A stretch of DNA of 64,000 nt from Aquabacter sp. L1I39 (lineage in GTDB: Bacteria; Pseudomonadota; Alphaproteobacteria; Rhizobiales; Xanthobacteraceae), in contig NZ_CP072392.1 in NCBI RefSeq assembly GCF_017742835.1, forward strand, positions 3,805,695 to 3,869,694. The letters run 5' to 3'. The notes beneath the pieces were generated by a model. That model was not told the origin of the DNA, did not search any database, and saw nothing but the letters and a program-made list of their open reading frames with translations. Shown piece after piece: positions 55,056-64,000 of the stretch; within the stretch, counting starts at the first letter, position 1; every line of letters begins with the position of its first letter. A program made the translations under genes and the position numbers.

Positions 55056-56633
55056 ATGCGCCCCGTCACCATCGGCTCCGGCAGCACCTTGACCCCCTCT
55101 GCGGATGAAATCGGAGCCAAGGCTGCCAATCTCGCGCGCATGGCGGCCCTTGGCCTGCCTGTGCCGCCAGCCTTCGTCCTGCCTATCGCGCTGTGCGGTG
55201 CCGTCATACGTGGCGAACCGGACGCAGCGCAACAGGTGGCGCAGGCTCTGGAAGAGGGCATGGCCTTCCTGGAGGAGGCGACGGGCCGAGCATTCGGGGA
55301 TGCCCGTCGTCCCCTCCTTGTCTCCGTGCGCTCCGGCGCAGCCCGCTCCATGCCCGGCATGCTGGAGACCGTGCTCGATGTGGGCTGCACCCTGCCTGCC
55401 GTGCGCGGGCTCGTGCGCCTGAGCGGAAATCCACATCTGGCCTGGGATTGCCGGCGGCGCTTTCTGGAGAGCTTCGGCTCCGTGGTGCTTGGCATGGACG
55501 CCGCCGCTTTTGCCGACGCGGCCGAGGGCCTCGCGCGCTCCGAAGCGGTGGGCGAGGTGTCCGGCCTCGATGGTGAGGCGCTTGAGCGGCTGTGCGCGAT
55601 CCATCTGCACCTCATTGAGGATGCGGACGAGCTCGTCCCGGATACGCCCCACGCCCAGCTGGAGGCGGCGGCTGCGGCCGTCTACCAATCCTGGAACAGC
55701 CCCCGGGCCCGCACCTATCGCAAGCTTGAAAAGCTGGAACATCTGGCCGGCACGGCGGTGACGGTGCAGGCCATGGTGTTCGGCAATCGCAGCCTCACGT
55801 CCGGCTCGGGCGTCGCCTTTTCCCGCGATCCTTCCACCGGCGCCAACCGGCCCGTCATTGATGTGCTGTTCGAGGCCCAAGGCGAGGATGTGGTGTCTGG
55901 CATCCGCAATCCCGAGGGGGAGGCGGCCCTTGAGCGGCGGGTACCGCAGGCGGCGGCGGAACTGCGGGCCATTCTGCGCGATCTCGAGCAGCATTTCGCC
56001 GACGTGCAGGATGTGGAGTTCACCATTGAGGACGGGCGCCTGTTCATCCTCCAGACCCGTTCCGCCAAGCGCACCCCACAAGCCGCCCTGCGCATTGCCA
56101 TCGATCTGGTGAGGGAGGGCCTGGTTCCTCCGTCCGAGGCCCTGAGGCGCCTGGAGGGCATCGACCTCGATCGGCTCAGCCATCGCACCCTCGCCGAGGC
56201 GGGGCCTGTGGTGGGCGCCGGCACCCCTGCTTCAGCAGGCGTCGCCGTGGGGCAGGTGGCGTTCGACACAGAGGCAGCCCGGCGCCTTGTGGCTTCGGGC
56301 GGGACGGTCATTCTCGTGCGTCCAGATACCAATACAGCGGACGTGGAAGGCTTCGCGCTTGCCTCTGGCATCGTCACAGCAGCGGGTGGGCGGACAGCCC
56401 ATGCCGCACTGGTGGCGCGCCAGATGGGCAAGCCCTGCATTGTCGGCTGCGGCAACCTCCATGTGGACGTCAGCGCGCGGCGGGGGCGGCTCGGCGACAC
56501 CGAACTGGTGGAAGGTGACCTGCTTGCCCTCGACGGCGCCACAGGCAATCTGCATCTGGGGAGCGCCCGGATCGTCGAGACGCATTATGAGGCGGAGCGT
56601 GCGGAGGTGGAGAGCTGGCGCGTTCTGGCCTGA
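55056..56633 (+). CDS. PPDK-like protein with ATP-grasp and phosphohistidine domains, lacking the PEP/pyruvate barrel
   Basis: A 525-residue protein homologous to the first two domains of pyruvate phosphate dikinase. The ATP-grasp part shows LVSVRSGAARSMPGMLETVL (about 88-107), WNSPRARTYRKLE, AVTVQAMVFGN and EAQGEDVVSGIRNP. The swivelling domain has GGRTAHAALVARQMGKPCIVG with the catalytic His449, close to His455 of the well-studied Clostridium enzyme; the neighbouring Ser is Ala. The protein ends there, whereas full PPDK continues about 350 more residues with the PEP/pyruvate-binding TIM barrel. It could phosphorylate its own His from ATP but needs another acceptor site. ATG 55056 is set by AGGAGG. 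Confidence 0.85.
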   Translation: MRPVTIGSGSTLTPSADEIGAKAANLARMAALGLPVPPAFVLPIALCGAVIRGEPDAAQQVAQALEEGMAFLEEATGRAFGDARRPLLVSVRSGAARSMPGMLETVLDVGCTLPAVRGLVRLSGNPHLAWDCRRRFLESFGSVVLGMDAAAFADAAEGLARSEAVGEVSGLDGEALERLCAIHLHLIEDADELVPDTPHAQLEAAAAAVYQSWNSPRARTYRKLEKLEHLAGTAVTVQAMVFGNRSLTSGSGVAFSRDPSTGANRPVIDVLFEAQGEDVVSGIRNPEGEAALERRVPQAAAELRAILRDLEQHFADVQDVEFTIEDGRLFILQTRSAKRTPQAALRIAIDLVREGLVPPSEALRRLEGIDLDRLSHRTLAEAGPVVGAGTPASAGVAVGQVAFDTEAARRLVASGGTVILVRPDTNTADVEGFALASGIVTAAGGRTAHAALVARQMGKPCIVGCGNLHVDVSARRGRLGDTELVEGDLLALDGATGNLHLGSARIVETHYEAERAEVESWRVLA

Positions 56634-56782
56634 TCTTGGGAGGCTGGCGGCTTCCCCTGCGGATCTTGCAAGGCCGGCCCCACTGGCCCATCTGTGTCGC
56701 TCGCCCCGTCTCCGGGGCGAATCCCGTCACGCGCACAGCCGGGGATCGGATGATCCGAATGCGAAGCCCAGGACGCGAGCAT

Positions 56783-57172
56783 ATGCAGCGCGTCGCCCTT
56801 CTGGCGTGCCTTGCGTCACCGCTTCTCGCCACGACCGCCTTCGGTGCGTCCAGCCCGGACAAGGCGATGCTTCTGCTGGAGCCCACCGAGCGGATGGAGC
56901 AACGCTGCAATGCCAGCGCCATGACCGAGGTGAGCCGCCAACACCCCGCGATGCGTCCTGACGAACTGGTGGCCTATGCCTTCGCCGATACCCGGATCGC
57001 CGGTTCCGCCGTCACGGCGCCCGGCGGGGCCGTCCGCAGCGGCGGGCACTGGTACCATCTTTCCTACCATTGCGTGACCAAGAATGAGGGCCTTGGCATC
57101 GAGGCTCTCACTTACGTCCTCGGCAAGGAAATCCCGCGCGCGGCGTGGGACGCCCATGGCCTGGTGCCGTGA
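56783..57172 (+). CDS. DUF930-family secreted protein
   Basis: A 129-residue protein with a signal peptide (MQRVALLACLASPLLATTAFGA). The mature part contains LEPTERMEQRCNASAM, RPDELVAYAFA and HWYHLSYHCVTK, the pattern of DUF930 proteins of Rhizobiales, with two Cys that probably form a disulfide. ATG 56783 is chosen; earlier in-frame starts add a non-signal extension. Function unknown. Confidence 0.75.
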   Translation: MQRVALLACLASPLLATTAFGASSPDKAMLLLEPTERMEQRCNASAMTEVSRQHPAMRPDELVAYAFADTRIAGSAVTAPGGAVRSGGHWYHLSYHCVTKNEGLGIEALTYVLGKEIPRAAWDAHGLVP

Positions 57173-57862
57173 ATTTCTCCCCTCATAGGGGCCTTCCTGC
57201 TGGGCTATTCCCTACAACCTGTTCATCCACCTGCAAGTCCAGGTCCCGACGATGTTTCCGCAGAGGCAATCCGCCGGAATACACCATTGCTGCCAGTTGG
57301 ATCCTGTGCACAGGGCTTGGCCCACGCGGGCAAGCATTTGCGGCAGGCGTGAAATATTTGCTTTGCCCCTTGGACACGCCTTGCAAGATGGATGCCTGAA
57401 GCGCCGCGGGCCATAGGATGCGCGATTCCCTGTTCTCAGAGGCGGCGCTGGGTGTGGCGGCTGACGCAAGACCGGAACACAACACACTGCTACCCAATAA
57501 AAAACGCGCCTTGTCTCCGATGTAACTCATTTGCTGCTCCCGCACGCGAGCGAGGCAGGAGGATTATGCGATTGGCGCTCGCCAGCGTCTTACCCCGACT
57601 GGGTTATACTTGCGCGTTTGCCTGATGAACCTGGCCGCACGCAGACCATGAGGAGAGGCTGAGATTTGACACGGAGGTGGCGCGGTTCTGCCAACTCACC
57701 CGCCTGACACGGTGAAGCATGGCCCGTGTCCAGGCTCCGGCAGCCCAGAAGGCGATGCAAGGCGCCGGGGGGGGGCGATGTCGGCGGATTGTTCGCCCGA
57801 CAGGACCGCGCCTCCCGGCGCCTTTCAGTGCCGAGAGACGCGGCCTCGTCCTTGGCTGTCGC
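57173..57862. other. 690-base stretch between convergent DUF930 and phaC genes
   Basis: The gap lacks long conserved reading frames. It contains one short frame with a strong ribosome site (57566-57625). The right end (57730-57862) is GC-rich, and no clear terminator hairpin is seen. Confidence 0.5.
57566..57625 (+). CDS. Possible 19-residue small protein
   Basis: ATG 57566 is preceded by AGGAGG at ideal spacing and opens a frame of 19 codons (MRLALASVLPRLGYTCAFA). It is amphipathic to hydrophobic. Chance occurrence is quite possible. Confidence 0.25.
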   Translation: MRLALASVLPRLGYTCAFA

Positions 57863-59668
57863 TCACGAGCGCGCCCGCACATACGAGCCGGGGGCGTCCT
57901 CGATGGGATTGAAGGCCTCGCCGCCCACCGGGCGGGCGGGCACCTCGTCGGGATGGAGGTTCGTGAGCCACGCGGCCCAGTCCGGCCACCACGAGCCGGC
58001 ATGCTCCTGGGTGTGCTCAAGCCAGTCCGCATATTCCCCGCTGACGGCGCCGCCGGTCCAGTACTGGTACTTTTTCTTGGCCGGCGGATTAACCACGCCC
58101 GCAATGTGGCCAGAGCCGGCGAGGACATAGCGCACCGGGCCGCCGAGAAGCCCCATGCCGATATAGGCGGATTTGGCCGGCGCGATGTGGTCTTCCTTGG
58201 TTGCTAGGCAATAGACGGGAATGGTGACCTTGCCCATGTCGATGCGCACGCCCGCCAACTCCGCCTTGCCCTTGGCGATGTTGTTCTCCAGGTAGCAGTT
58301 GCGCAGGTAATAAGAGTGGTTCGCCGCCGGCATGCGGGTGGAATCCGCGTTCCAATACAGCAGGTCGAAGGGGAAAGGCGCCTTGCCCTTCATGTAGTTG
58401 TTGACCACATAGGGCCAGATCAGGTCGTTGGAGCGCAGCATGTTGAAGGCGCTGGCCATCTTGGATCCTTCCAGGTAGCCAAGTTCCTTCATGCGCCGCT
58501 CAAGCGCTGCCAGCTGCTCCTCGTCCACGAACACCTTCAGGTCACCCGCATGGGTGAAGTCGATCTGAGTGGTCAGGAAGGTGCTGCTGGCGACCCGGTT
58601 GTCACCGGTCGCGGCCATGTAGGCGAGGGTCACGGCGAGCAGGGTGCCACCCACGCAATAGCCGATGGTGTGGGCCTGCGGCTCACCGGTGACGCGCTGG
58701 ACCGCGTCGAGGGCAGCGAAAATGCCCTCGCGCATATAATCGTCGAAGCCCTTGGTGGCGAGGCGCGCGTCGGGATTGACCCAGGAAATCACGAACACGG
58801 TGAAACCCTGGTCCACCATCCATTTGATGTAGGATTTCTCAGGGGTCAGATCGAGGATGTAAAACTTGTTGATCCAGGGTGGCACCACCAGGATCGGCAT
58901 CTTCTTCACGCTCGGCGTGGAGGGCTCATACTGGATGAGCTGCATCAGGTCGGTCTGGTAGATGACCTTGCCCGGGGTGAGCGCCAAGTTGCGGCCAACC
59001 TCGAAGGCGGACATATCCGTCTGGCGGATGCGCAGGTCGCCCTTGCCCTCGATCAGGTCCTCGGTGAGGTGCTTCATCCCGCGCACCAGATTCTCGCCAG
59101 AGGAGTTCAACGTCTCCCGCAGCAATTCTGGATTGGTCAGGATGAAGTTGGAGGGCGAGATGGCGTTGGAGATCTGGCGCACCAGGAACTCGGCCTTGTG
59201 CTTCAGATGGGGGTCGAGGCTGTCGGCCTCGGTGACCATGGATTCGGCCCAGGTGCTGGTGACGAGATAGGTCTGCTTCAGGGCGTCGAAGAAGGGATTG
59301 GCATTCCATTCGGGATCGCGGAAGCGGGCATCGCGCGGATCGGGTGCCACCACCGGCTCGGCCGGCTCGCCGGACATCTTTTTCAGCGCAGCGGTCCACA
59401 CGGCCAGATAGCCGGACATGAGGCGGCTCTGCGCCTCCACGGTGCGCTTGGGGTCCGCCATCCAATACTCGGCGACGTTGCCGATGGTCTTCACCGCATC
59501 GGCCACTTCGTCCGCAAGCTCGTCCTTCTTCCCGTCTTCCCGCGGGCGGATATAGGCGGCCAGGGCCTTGCCGCCTTCCTCCACGAGCCGGGCGAGATTA
59601 TTGGCGAAGGCGTCCATGTCCAGCTTGGGCTGGACCTGGGCTTGCGTGACGTCCCTCTGTTCCGACAT
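57863..59668 (-). CDS. phaC: Poly(3-hydroxyalkanoate) synthase, class I
   Basis: A 601-residue enzyme polymerising 3-hydroxyacyl-CoA into PHA. The lipase-like box is [12 protein letters not shown] with catalytic Cys338; Asp493 (TKEDHIAP) and His521 ([12 protein letters not shown]) complete the triad. The conserved Trp-containing [12 protein letters not shown] and ISWVNPD are present. Length is typical of class I (about 560-600). ATG 59668 follows AGGGAAC; a longer frame to 59728 is possible. No phaA, phaB or phaR is in the window. Confidence 0.96.
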   Translation of the reverse strand: MSEQRDVTQAQVQPKLDMDAFANNLARLVEEGGKALAAYIRPREDGKKDELADEVADAVKTIGNVAEYWMADPKRTVEAQSRLMSGYLAVWTAALKKMSGEPAEPVVAPDPRDARFRDPEWNANPFFDALKQTYLVTSTWAESMVTEADSLDPHLKHKAEFLVRQISNAISPSNFILTNPELLRETLNSSGENLVRGMKHLTEDLIEGKGDLRIRQTDMSAFEVGRNLALTPGKVIYQTDLMQLIQYEPSTPSVKKMPILVVPPWINKFYILDLTPEKSYIKWMVDQGFTVFVISWVNPDARLATKGFDDYMREGIFAALDAVQRVTGEPQAHTIGYCVGGTLLAVTLAYMAATGDNRVASSTFLTTQIDFTHAGDLKVFVDEEQLAALERRMKELGYLEGSKMASAFNMLRSNDLIWPYVVNNYMKGKAPFPFDLLYWNADSTRMPAANHSYYLRNCYLENNIAKGKAELAGVRIDMGKVTIPVYCLATKEDHIAPAKSAYIGMGLLGGPVRYVLAGSGHIAGVVNPPAKKKYQYWTGGAVSGEYADWLEHTQEHAGSWWPDWAAWLTNLHPDEVPARPVGGEAFNPIEDAPGSYVRARS

Positions 59669-59837
59669 TTGGCGTTCCCTGACCGCGCTGCCTGTTGGTG
59701 CAGGATAGGCTCCAGCAGCGACAGGCACGCAACCCCTGTTTCACAATTTTAGCTTCAGGCATACTAACGGTGCATTGCGCGGTGGGCGAGGGGCGCGACC
59801 TGCGGCGGAAGGAACGGTTCACATAAACAGGAACACC

Positions 59838-60158
59838 ATGAGCCATCAGCACGCTATCCGCCCCAGCCGGGCCTTTTCCACGGGCCGCGCGGTCGCTCTC
59901 GTCCTGACGCTCGGCCTCGCCGTCACCTTGGGAGGATGTGCCGGAGATGGTGGTCCCTTCGCCTGGTTCGGCAAGGATCCCGACGTGCCAAAGGCCGCGC
60001 CCACGAACCAATTCCCCGGATTTGCCGACAAGCCGGTACAGCGCCCGCCCGTTTTGGATGCCGGTGGTCAGGCGGCCATGGAAACCGAGCTGGAAACCTT
60101 GGCGAAGCAGACCCGCCAGCGCGGCGACGAGGCCACCAAGGAGGACGTCCAGCAGTAA
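59838..60158 (+). CDS. Small lipoprotein
   Basis: A 106-residue protein with a hydrophobic signal and lipobox LGGC (Cys at about 34), then a Pro-rich, charged, probably disordered tail ending in a helix (METELETLAKQTRQRGDEATKED). It is divergent from phaC by 169 bases and precedes the glycosyltransferase by 65. I do not recognise a family; related small lipoproteins occur at this place in other alphaproteobacteria only as far as I can guess. Confidence 0.65.
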   Translation: MSHQHAIRPSRAFSTGRAVALVLTLGLAVTLGGCAGDGGPFAWFGKDPDVPKAAPTNQFPGFADKPVQRPPVLDAGGQAAMETELETLAKQTRQRGDEATKEDVQQ

Positions 60159-60223
60159 CATTATCCCGCTTGACGAAAGGTCTTCCCCGGAGGGAAGAAA
60201 GAACGGCAAGCGGGAAATCGGTC

Positions 60224-61255
60224 ATGTCGTTCGTCGTCCCGGCCCAGGAAAAGAACCGTCAAACCAAAGAGCCCATTCTGGTTGCCGGATATGGCGGCAT
60301 CGGCGATCACGTGCGCTGTTTCGCCCTGGTGCGCCATGTGGCGGCGACTCATCCCGGGGCGCCCATCGATTTTCTCTGCCGCAGCCCTACGGACCGGGTG
60401 GTCCGCTTCGTGCCGGAATTGCGCAAGGCCTATGTGGACGATACGCCCCACGGCCGCTTCGGATTGAAGGAAAAGCTCGATCTGGCCGGGCGCCTGAGGC
60501 GCGAGGGGTATCGCCGGGTCTATGTGGTGAGCCGCACCATGAAAGCGGCGATCGTGCCGTTCCTGGCGGGAATCCCGGAGCGTGTCGGCTGGTTCGGTGA
60601 GGGGCGAGCGCTTCTGATCAACCGCATCCGCACCGGTGAGCGCGGCTATCCCGGCGAGACGGAAAAGATCTGCGGTCTCGCCGGCCCCGCGTCGGGAACC
60701 TGCCTGCCTCCCCGTCTGGTGGTTCCCCCGCAGGAGTTGCACGCCTGGCAGGACCGCACGCTGGGCGGTGCCCCCCGCGGGCCGGTGCTGGCGCTTGCGC
60801 CAGGGGCCTATAATCCTCATCGCCTTTGGCCCCCGGCCTATTTCGCGGATCTGGCGCGGCGCTTTGTTGAGCAGGGGTGGGAGGTCTGGGTTCTGGGCGG
60901 ACCGCAAGAGCGGCAGGCCGCCGCCGAAATCGCCGCGCATGTGCCCGTGCGCGACTTCACAGGTGTGCCACTCGAGGAGGCGGTGCTGCAGATCCGCTCC
61001 GCCTCGCTCTTCGTCGGCAATGATTCCGGCATGTTGCACTTGGCAGGCGCCATTGGCACGCCGAGTGTGGGCCTGTTCGGCCCCACGACCGCCGAGGTCT
61101 CTGGTCCGCGCAATCCCAATGTCCATGCGGTGCGCCCGCCCACCGGCCATGTCAGCGTGGACAAGATCACGGTGGATGGGGTGGAGAAGGCGATCAGGGC
61201 CTGCACTTCGCAATCGCAACTTTCAATTGGTGCTTTTTCATTCAGCGAACAGTGA
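60224..61255 (+). CDS. Glycosyltransferase family 9 (heptosyltransferase-like)
   Basis: A 343-residue GT-B fold enzyme. The N-terminal VAGYGGIGDHVRCFALVRHV and the C-terminal LALAPGAYNPHRLWPP, VLGGPQERQ and FVGNDSGMLHLAGAIGTPSVGLFGPT form the sugar-nucleotide site of ADP-heptose:LPS transferases (GT9). The donor sugar is not certain. Likely acts at the inner leaflet in LPS core assembly. ATG 60224. Confidence 0.87.
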   Translation: MSFVVPAQEKNRQTKEPILVAGYGGIGDHVRCFALVRHVAATHPGAPIDFLCRSPTDRVVRFVPELRKAYVDDTPHGRFGLKEKLDLAGRLRREGYRRVYVVSRTMKAAIVPFLAGIPERVGWFGEGRALLINRIRTGERGYPGETEKICGLAGPASGTCLPPRLVVPPQELHAWQDRTLGGAPRGPVLALAPGAYNPHRLWPPAYFADLARRFVEQGWEVWVLGGPQERQAAAEIAAHVPVRDFTGVPLEEAVLQIRSASLFVGNDSGMLHLAGAIGTPSVGLFGPTTAEVSGPRNPNVHAVRPPTGHVSVDKITVDGVEKAIRACTSQSQLSIGAFSFSEQ

Positions 61256-61313
61256 TAGAAAGCTCCTTCGCCGCGCCCATGGAGCTTTGCGCGGCCTTTG
61301 GAGCTTGAGTGAG

Positions 61314-62531
61314 ATGACCGATTTTCACCGTATTCGCCGGCTGCCGCCCTATGTGTTCGAGCAGGTGAACCGCGTGAAGGCCGCCGCCCGAAACAATGGC
61401 GTCGACATCATCGATCTCGGCATGGGCAATCCGGACCTCGAGGCGCCCGCCCATGTGCTCGAAAAGCTGAAGGAAACCATCGGCAAGCCGCGCACCGACC
61501 GCTATTCCGCCTCCAAGGGCATTCCCGGCCTGCGCCGTGCGCAGGCGGCCTATTATGAGCGGCGGTTCGGCGTGAAGGTGAATCCCGACACGCAGGTGGT
61601 GGCGACGCTGGGCTCGAAGGAGGGCTTCGCCAATATGGCGCAGGCCATCACCGCGCCGGGCGACGTGATCCTGACCCCCAATCCTTCCTACCCCATCCAC
61701 GCCTTCGGCTTCCTGATGGCGGGCGGCGTGATCCGTTCCGTGCCGGTCGAGCCGGGGCCGGGCTTTTTCCACGCCATGGAGCGGGCGGTCCAGCATTCCA
61801 TCCCGAAGCCCATCGCGGTCGTGCTGTGCTATCCGTCCAACCCCACCGCGACGGTGGCGAGCCTGGATTTCTACAAGGACGTGGTGGCGTTTGCGAAGAA
61901 GAACGATCTCATCATCCTGTCCGACCTCGCCTATGCGGAGCTCTATTTCGACGGCAATCCCCCGCCGTCCGTGCTCCAGGTGCCGGGTGCGGTGGACGTG
62001 ACGGTGGAATTCACCTCCATGTCCAAGACCTATTCCATGGCCGGCTGGCGCATGGGCTTCGCGGTGGGCAATGAGCGCCTGATCGCGGCGCTTTCGCGCG
62101 TCAAGTCCTACCTGGATTACGGTGCCTATACCCCTATCCAGGTGGCGGCCACCGCGGCGTTGAACGGTCCGCAGGACTATATTGGTGAGATGCGCGAGAC
62201 CTATAAGCGCCGCCGCGATGCCATGGTCGACAGCTTCGGCCGCGCCGGCTGGACCGTGCCCGTGCCGGCGGCCTCCATGTTCGCCTGGGCACCCATTCCG
62301 GAGCCCTTCCGGGCCATGGGGAGCGTGGAATTTGCCAAGCTCCTGATTGAGAAGGCGGAGGTGGCGGTGGCCCCCGGCGTCGGCTTTGGCGAGCATGGCG
62401 ATGAGTATGTGCGCATCGCCGTGGTGGAGAACGAGCAGCGCATCCGCCAGGCCGCGCGCAACATTCGCCGCTTCTTCGACACTGCTGGTGCCACGCTTCA
62501 CAATGTGGTGCCGCTGACGGCCGTACGCTGA
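61314..62531 (+). CDS. AlaC-like PLP-dependent aminotransferase
   Basis: A 405-residue fold type I aminotransferase, class I/II. PLP-binding Lys238 is in TSMSKTYSMAGWRMGF; also DLGMGNPDLEAP, NPSYPIHAFGFL and the C-terminal Arg in DEYVRIAVVENEQRI. The sequence style is that of AlaC/LL-DAP-like alanine-glutamate transaminases, which often precede hom in alphaproteobacteria. The next gene is homoserine dehydrogenase, 143 bases away, linking it to the aspartate amino acid family. Exact substrates not certain. Confidence 0.88.
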   Translation: MTDFHRIRRLPPYVFEQVNRVKAAARNNGVDIIDLGMGNPDLEAPAHVLEKLKETIGKPRTDRYSASKGIPGLRRAQAAYYERRFGVKVNPDTQVVATLGSKEGFANMAQAITAPGDVILTPNPSYPIHAFGFLMAGGVIRSVPVEPGPGFFHAMERAVQHSIPKPIAVVLCYPSNPTATVASLDFYKDVVAFAKKNDLIILSDLAYAELYFDGNPPPSVLQVPGAVDVTVEFTSMSKTYSMAGWRMGFAVGNERLIAALSRVKSYLDYGAYTPIQVAATAALNGPQDYIGEMRETYKRRRDAMVDSFGRAGWTVPVPAASMFAWAPIPEPFRAMGSVEFAKLLIEKAEVAVAPGVGFGEHGDEYVRIAVVENEQRIRQAARNIRRFFDTAGATLHNVVPLTAVR

Positions 62532-62674
62532 CGCCACGTCTTCAAGGCCGGCGCAAGCCCGGGCAGCCATAGCAGGCCGCCCGATATAAGCGGAAGTGTT
62601 GAGCCGGCCGGATCCTCCGCGATCCGGCCTGGCGTTCCTTCCAGGACCAGACACAGGGACATTCGGTTCGATCC

Positions 62675-63970
62675 ATGAGCCAGTTGAGAGTGGGGCTTGC
62701 GGGCCTCGGCACGGTCGGGGCGGCGGTCATCCGCATGCTCGAAGCCCGCAAGACCGAACTTGCCGTCCGCACGGGCCGAGAGATCAAGGTTGTCGCGGTG
62801 AGCGCCCGCAGCCGCGACAAGGATCGCGGGCTGGACCTGTCTGGCGTGCGCTGGTTCGAGGACCCGGTGGCACTGGCGCGTGATCCGGACATCGACGTGT
62901 TCGTGGAACTGATGGGTGGAGAGGGCGATCCGGCCAAGGGGGCGGTCGCCGCGGCGCTTGAGGCCGGCAAGCCGGTGGTGACGGCCAACAAGGCGCTGCT
63001 CGCCAAATGCGGCCTGGAGCTTGCCCGGAAGTCGGAAACTGCCGGCGCGGGGCTGCATTTCGAGGCTGCGGTCGCGGGCGGCATCCCCATCGTGAAGACG
63101 CTGCGCGAGGCGCTGGCCGGAAACCGCATCGCCCGCGTGTCCGGCATCCTCAACGGCACATGCAACTATATCCTCACCCGCATGGCGGACGAGAAGCTCT
63201 CCTTCGAGACCTGTCTCGCCGAGGCCCAGCGCCTGGGCTATGCGGAGGCGGATCCCACCTTCGATATTGACGGGCACGACACCGCCCACAAGCTCTCCAT
63301 CCTGACCTCGCTCGCCTTCGGCACGCAGGTGGATGCGGAAGCCATTTATCTGGAAGGCATCCGTTCCCTGACGCTGGCGGACCTCGAGGCCGCCGACGAC
63401 CTTGGCTACAAGGTCAAGCTGCTCGGCGTCGCCGTGCGCACCGACCAGGGCATTGAGCAGCGCGTCCATCCCACCATGGTACCCAAGCACTGGCCCATCG
63501 CCCAGGTTTCCGGCGTCACCAATGCGGTGGCAGTGGATGGCGATGCGGTGGCGCTCACGCTGGTGGGGCCCGGTGCCGGGGGCGCCGCCACCGCGTCCGC
63601 CGTGGTGGGCGACCTTGCCGACGTGGCGCAGGGCAAGGGCGGCTTCGCCTTCGGCCTGCCCGCCGCCAACCTGGTGCGCGCCGAGCGCGCGCCCATGCAG
63701 CATCATGAGGGCGGATATTACATCCGCCTCGCCGCGGTGAACCGTCCCGGCACCGCAGCCACCATTGCCCGGCGCATGGCGGACGAGGGCATTTCCCTCG
63801 AATCGATCGTGCAGCGCCGGCCGGGCTCCAAAAGTGCGAATGATCCCGCAACGGTGATCCTGATCACCTACGCGACGACCGAGGAGGCCGTGCGTCGCGC
63901 GGTCGCCTCGATCGACGCGGACGGTGTGCTGGCCTCGCAGCCGCAGGTGATCCGCATCGAGAAGGATTGA
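62675..63970 (+). CDS. hom: Homoserine dehydrogenase
   Basis: A 431-residue enzyme reducing aspartate semialdehyde to homoserine for threonine and methionine. N-terminal nucleotide-binding GLAGLGTVGAAVIRML, active region VTANKALLAKCGLEL, GGIPIVKTLREALAGNRI, GILNGTCNYILTRM and AEADPTFDIDGHDTAHKL, and a C-terminal ACT domain from about 350 (YYIRLAAVNRPGTAATIARRM) for feedback by threonine. Complete in the window. Confidence 0.96.
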   Translation: MSQLRVGLAGLGTVGAAVIRMLEARKTELAVRTGREIKVVAVSARSRDKDRGLDLSGVRWFEDPVALARDPDIDVFVELMGGEGDPAKGAVAAALEAGKPVVTANKALLAKCGLELARKSETAGAGLHFEAAVAGGIPIVKTLREALAGNRIARVSGILNGTCNYILTRMADEKLSFETCLAEAQRLGYAEADPTFDIDGHDTAHKLSILTSLAFGTQVDAEAIYLEGIRSLTLADLEAADDLGYKVKLLGVAVRTDQGIEQRVHPTMVPKHWPIAQVSGVTNAVAVDGDAVALTLVGPGAGGAATASAVVGDLADVAQGKGGFAFGLPAANLVRAERAPMQHHEGGYYIRLAAVNRPGTAATIARRMADEGISLESIVQRRPGSKSANDPATVILITYATTEEAVRRAVASIDADGVLASQPQVIRIEKD

Positions 63971-63973
63971 GGC

Positions 63974-64000
63974 ATGTCCCACAGCCGCGTTCCCCAGGTC
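63974..64000 (+). CDS. Start of next gene, probably glpX (fructose-1,6-bisphosphatase class II)
   Basis: Only nine codons are present (MSHSRVPQV), starting three bases after the hom stop. The call as glpX rests on the usual hom-glpX order in alphaproteobacteria, not on this sequence. Confidence 0.4.

Overview
The window is 64 kb of GC-rich, densely coded chromosome. The trigger factor-clpP-clpX-lon-hup order, type I glutamine synthetase with PII, a RegB/RegA redox two-component pair, class I PHA synthase, a cyo-type quinol oxidase and abundant transporters together point to an alphaproteobacterium of the Hyphomicrobiales, most like Xanthobacteraceae (Xanthobacter, Azorhizobium, Ancylobacter). 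The genus is inferred from gene content, not measured. I saw no insertion sequence, prophage, integrase, rRNA or CRISPR array.

Region 1 (1-15.4 kb) deals with respiration and copper. After a truncated VOC-family gene, a glutathionyl-hydroquinone reductase and a convergent MFS transporter comes an overlapping run cyoABCD-surf1-regB-regA. Convergent to it lies a minus-strand copper locus: a TonB-dependent receptor that keeps the CxxxM...HxM copper-site pattern of OprC, a DUF2946 protein, a HemP-like small protein, a small membrane protein, a SCO-family protein, a PCuAC copper chaperone and a second DUF2946-like protein. A copper-requiring oxidase, its assembly factor, its redox regulator and a copper uptake and delivery set are therefore neighbours.

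Region 2 (15.4-23.8 kb) holds tRNA-Asp, a globin-coupled diguanylate cyclase, a carboxymuconolactone-decarboxylase-like protein, and a catabolic unit. In that unit a FadR-type GntR regulator is divergent from an FAH-family hydrolase, a Bug/TctC binding protein, a two-subunit molybdenum hydroxylase and a signal-less ModA-like protein. Repeated TGGT-NN-ACCA sites lie between the divergent genes.

Region 3 (23.8-43.4 kb) carries a PMA-type H+-ATPase, a large DUF3141 protein with a PhaC-like catalytic pattern, an FMN alpha-hydroxyacid oxidase, RuvX, a UPF0173 metal-dependent hydrolase, PabC and PabB, AzlCD, TctBA, glnB-glnA behind a sigma-54-type promoter, the NAD(P)HX repair enzyme, and a Tat-exported multicopper-oxidase-fold protein that has lost its copper ligands.

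Region 4 (43.7-51.1 kb) is tRNA-Leu followed by the protein quality-control block tig-clpP-clpX-lon-hup, with an RpoH-like promoter before lon.

Region 5 (51.4-64 kb) contains a GntP permease, a divergent two-gene module (a 645-residue protein with a PhoU-like C-terminus, and a PPDK-like protein lacking the PEP/pyruvate barrel), a DUF930 protein, PHA synthase, a small lipoprotein, a family 9 glycosyltransferase, an AlaC-like aminotransferase, homoserine dehydrogenase and the first codons of a further gene. The PPDK-like/PhoU-like pair is the best candidate for an undescribed system. The copper locus and the ligand-less multicopper oxidase follow.
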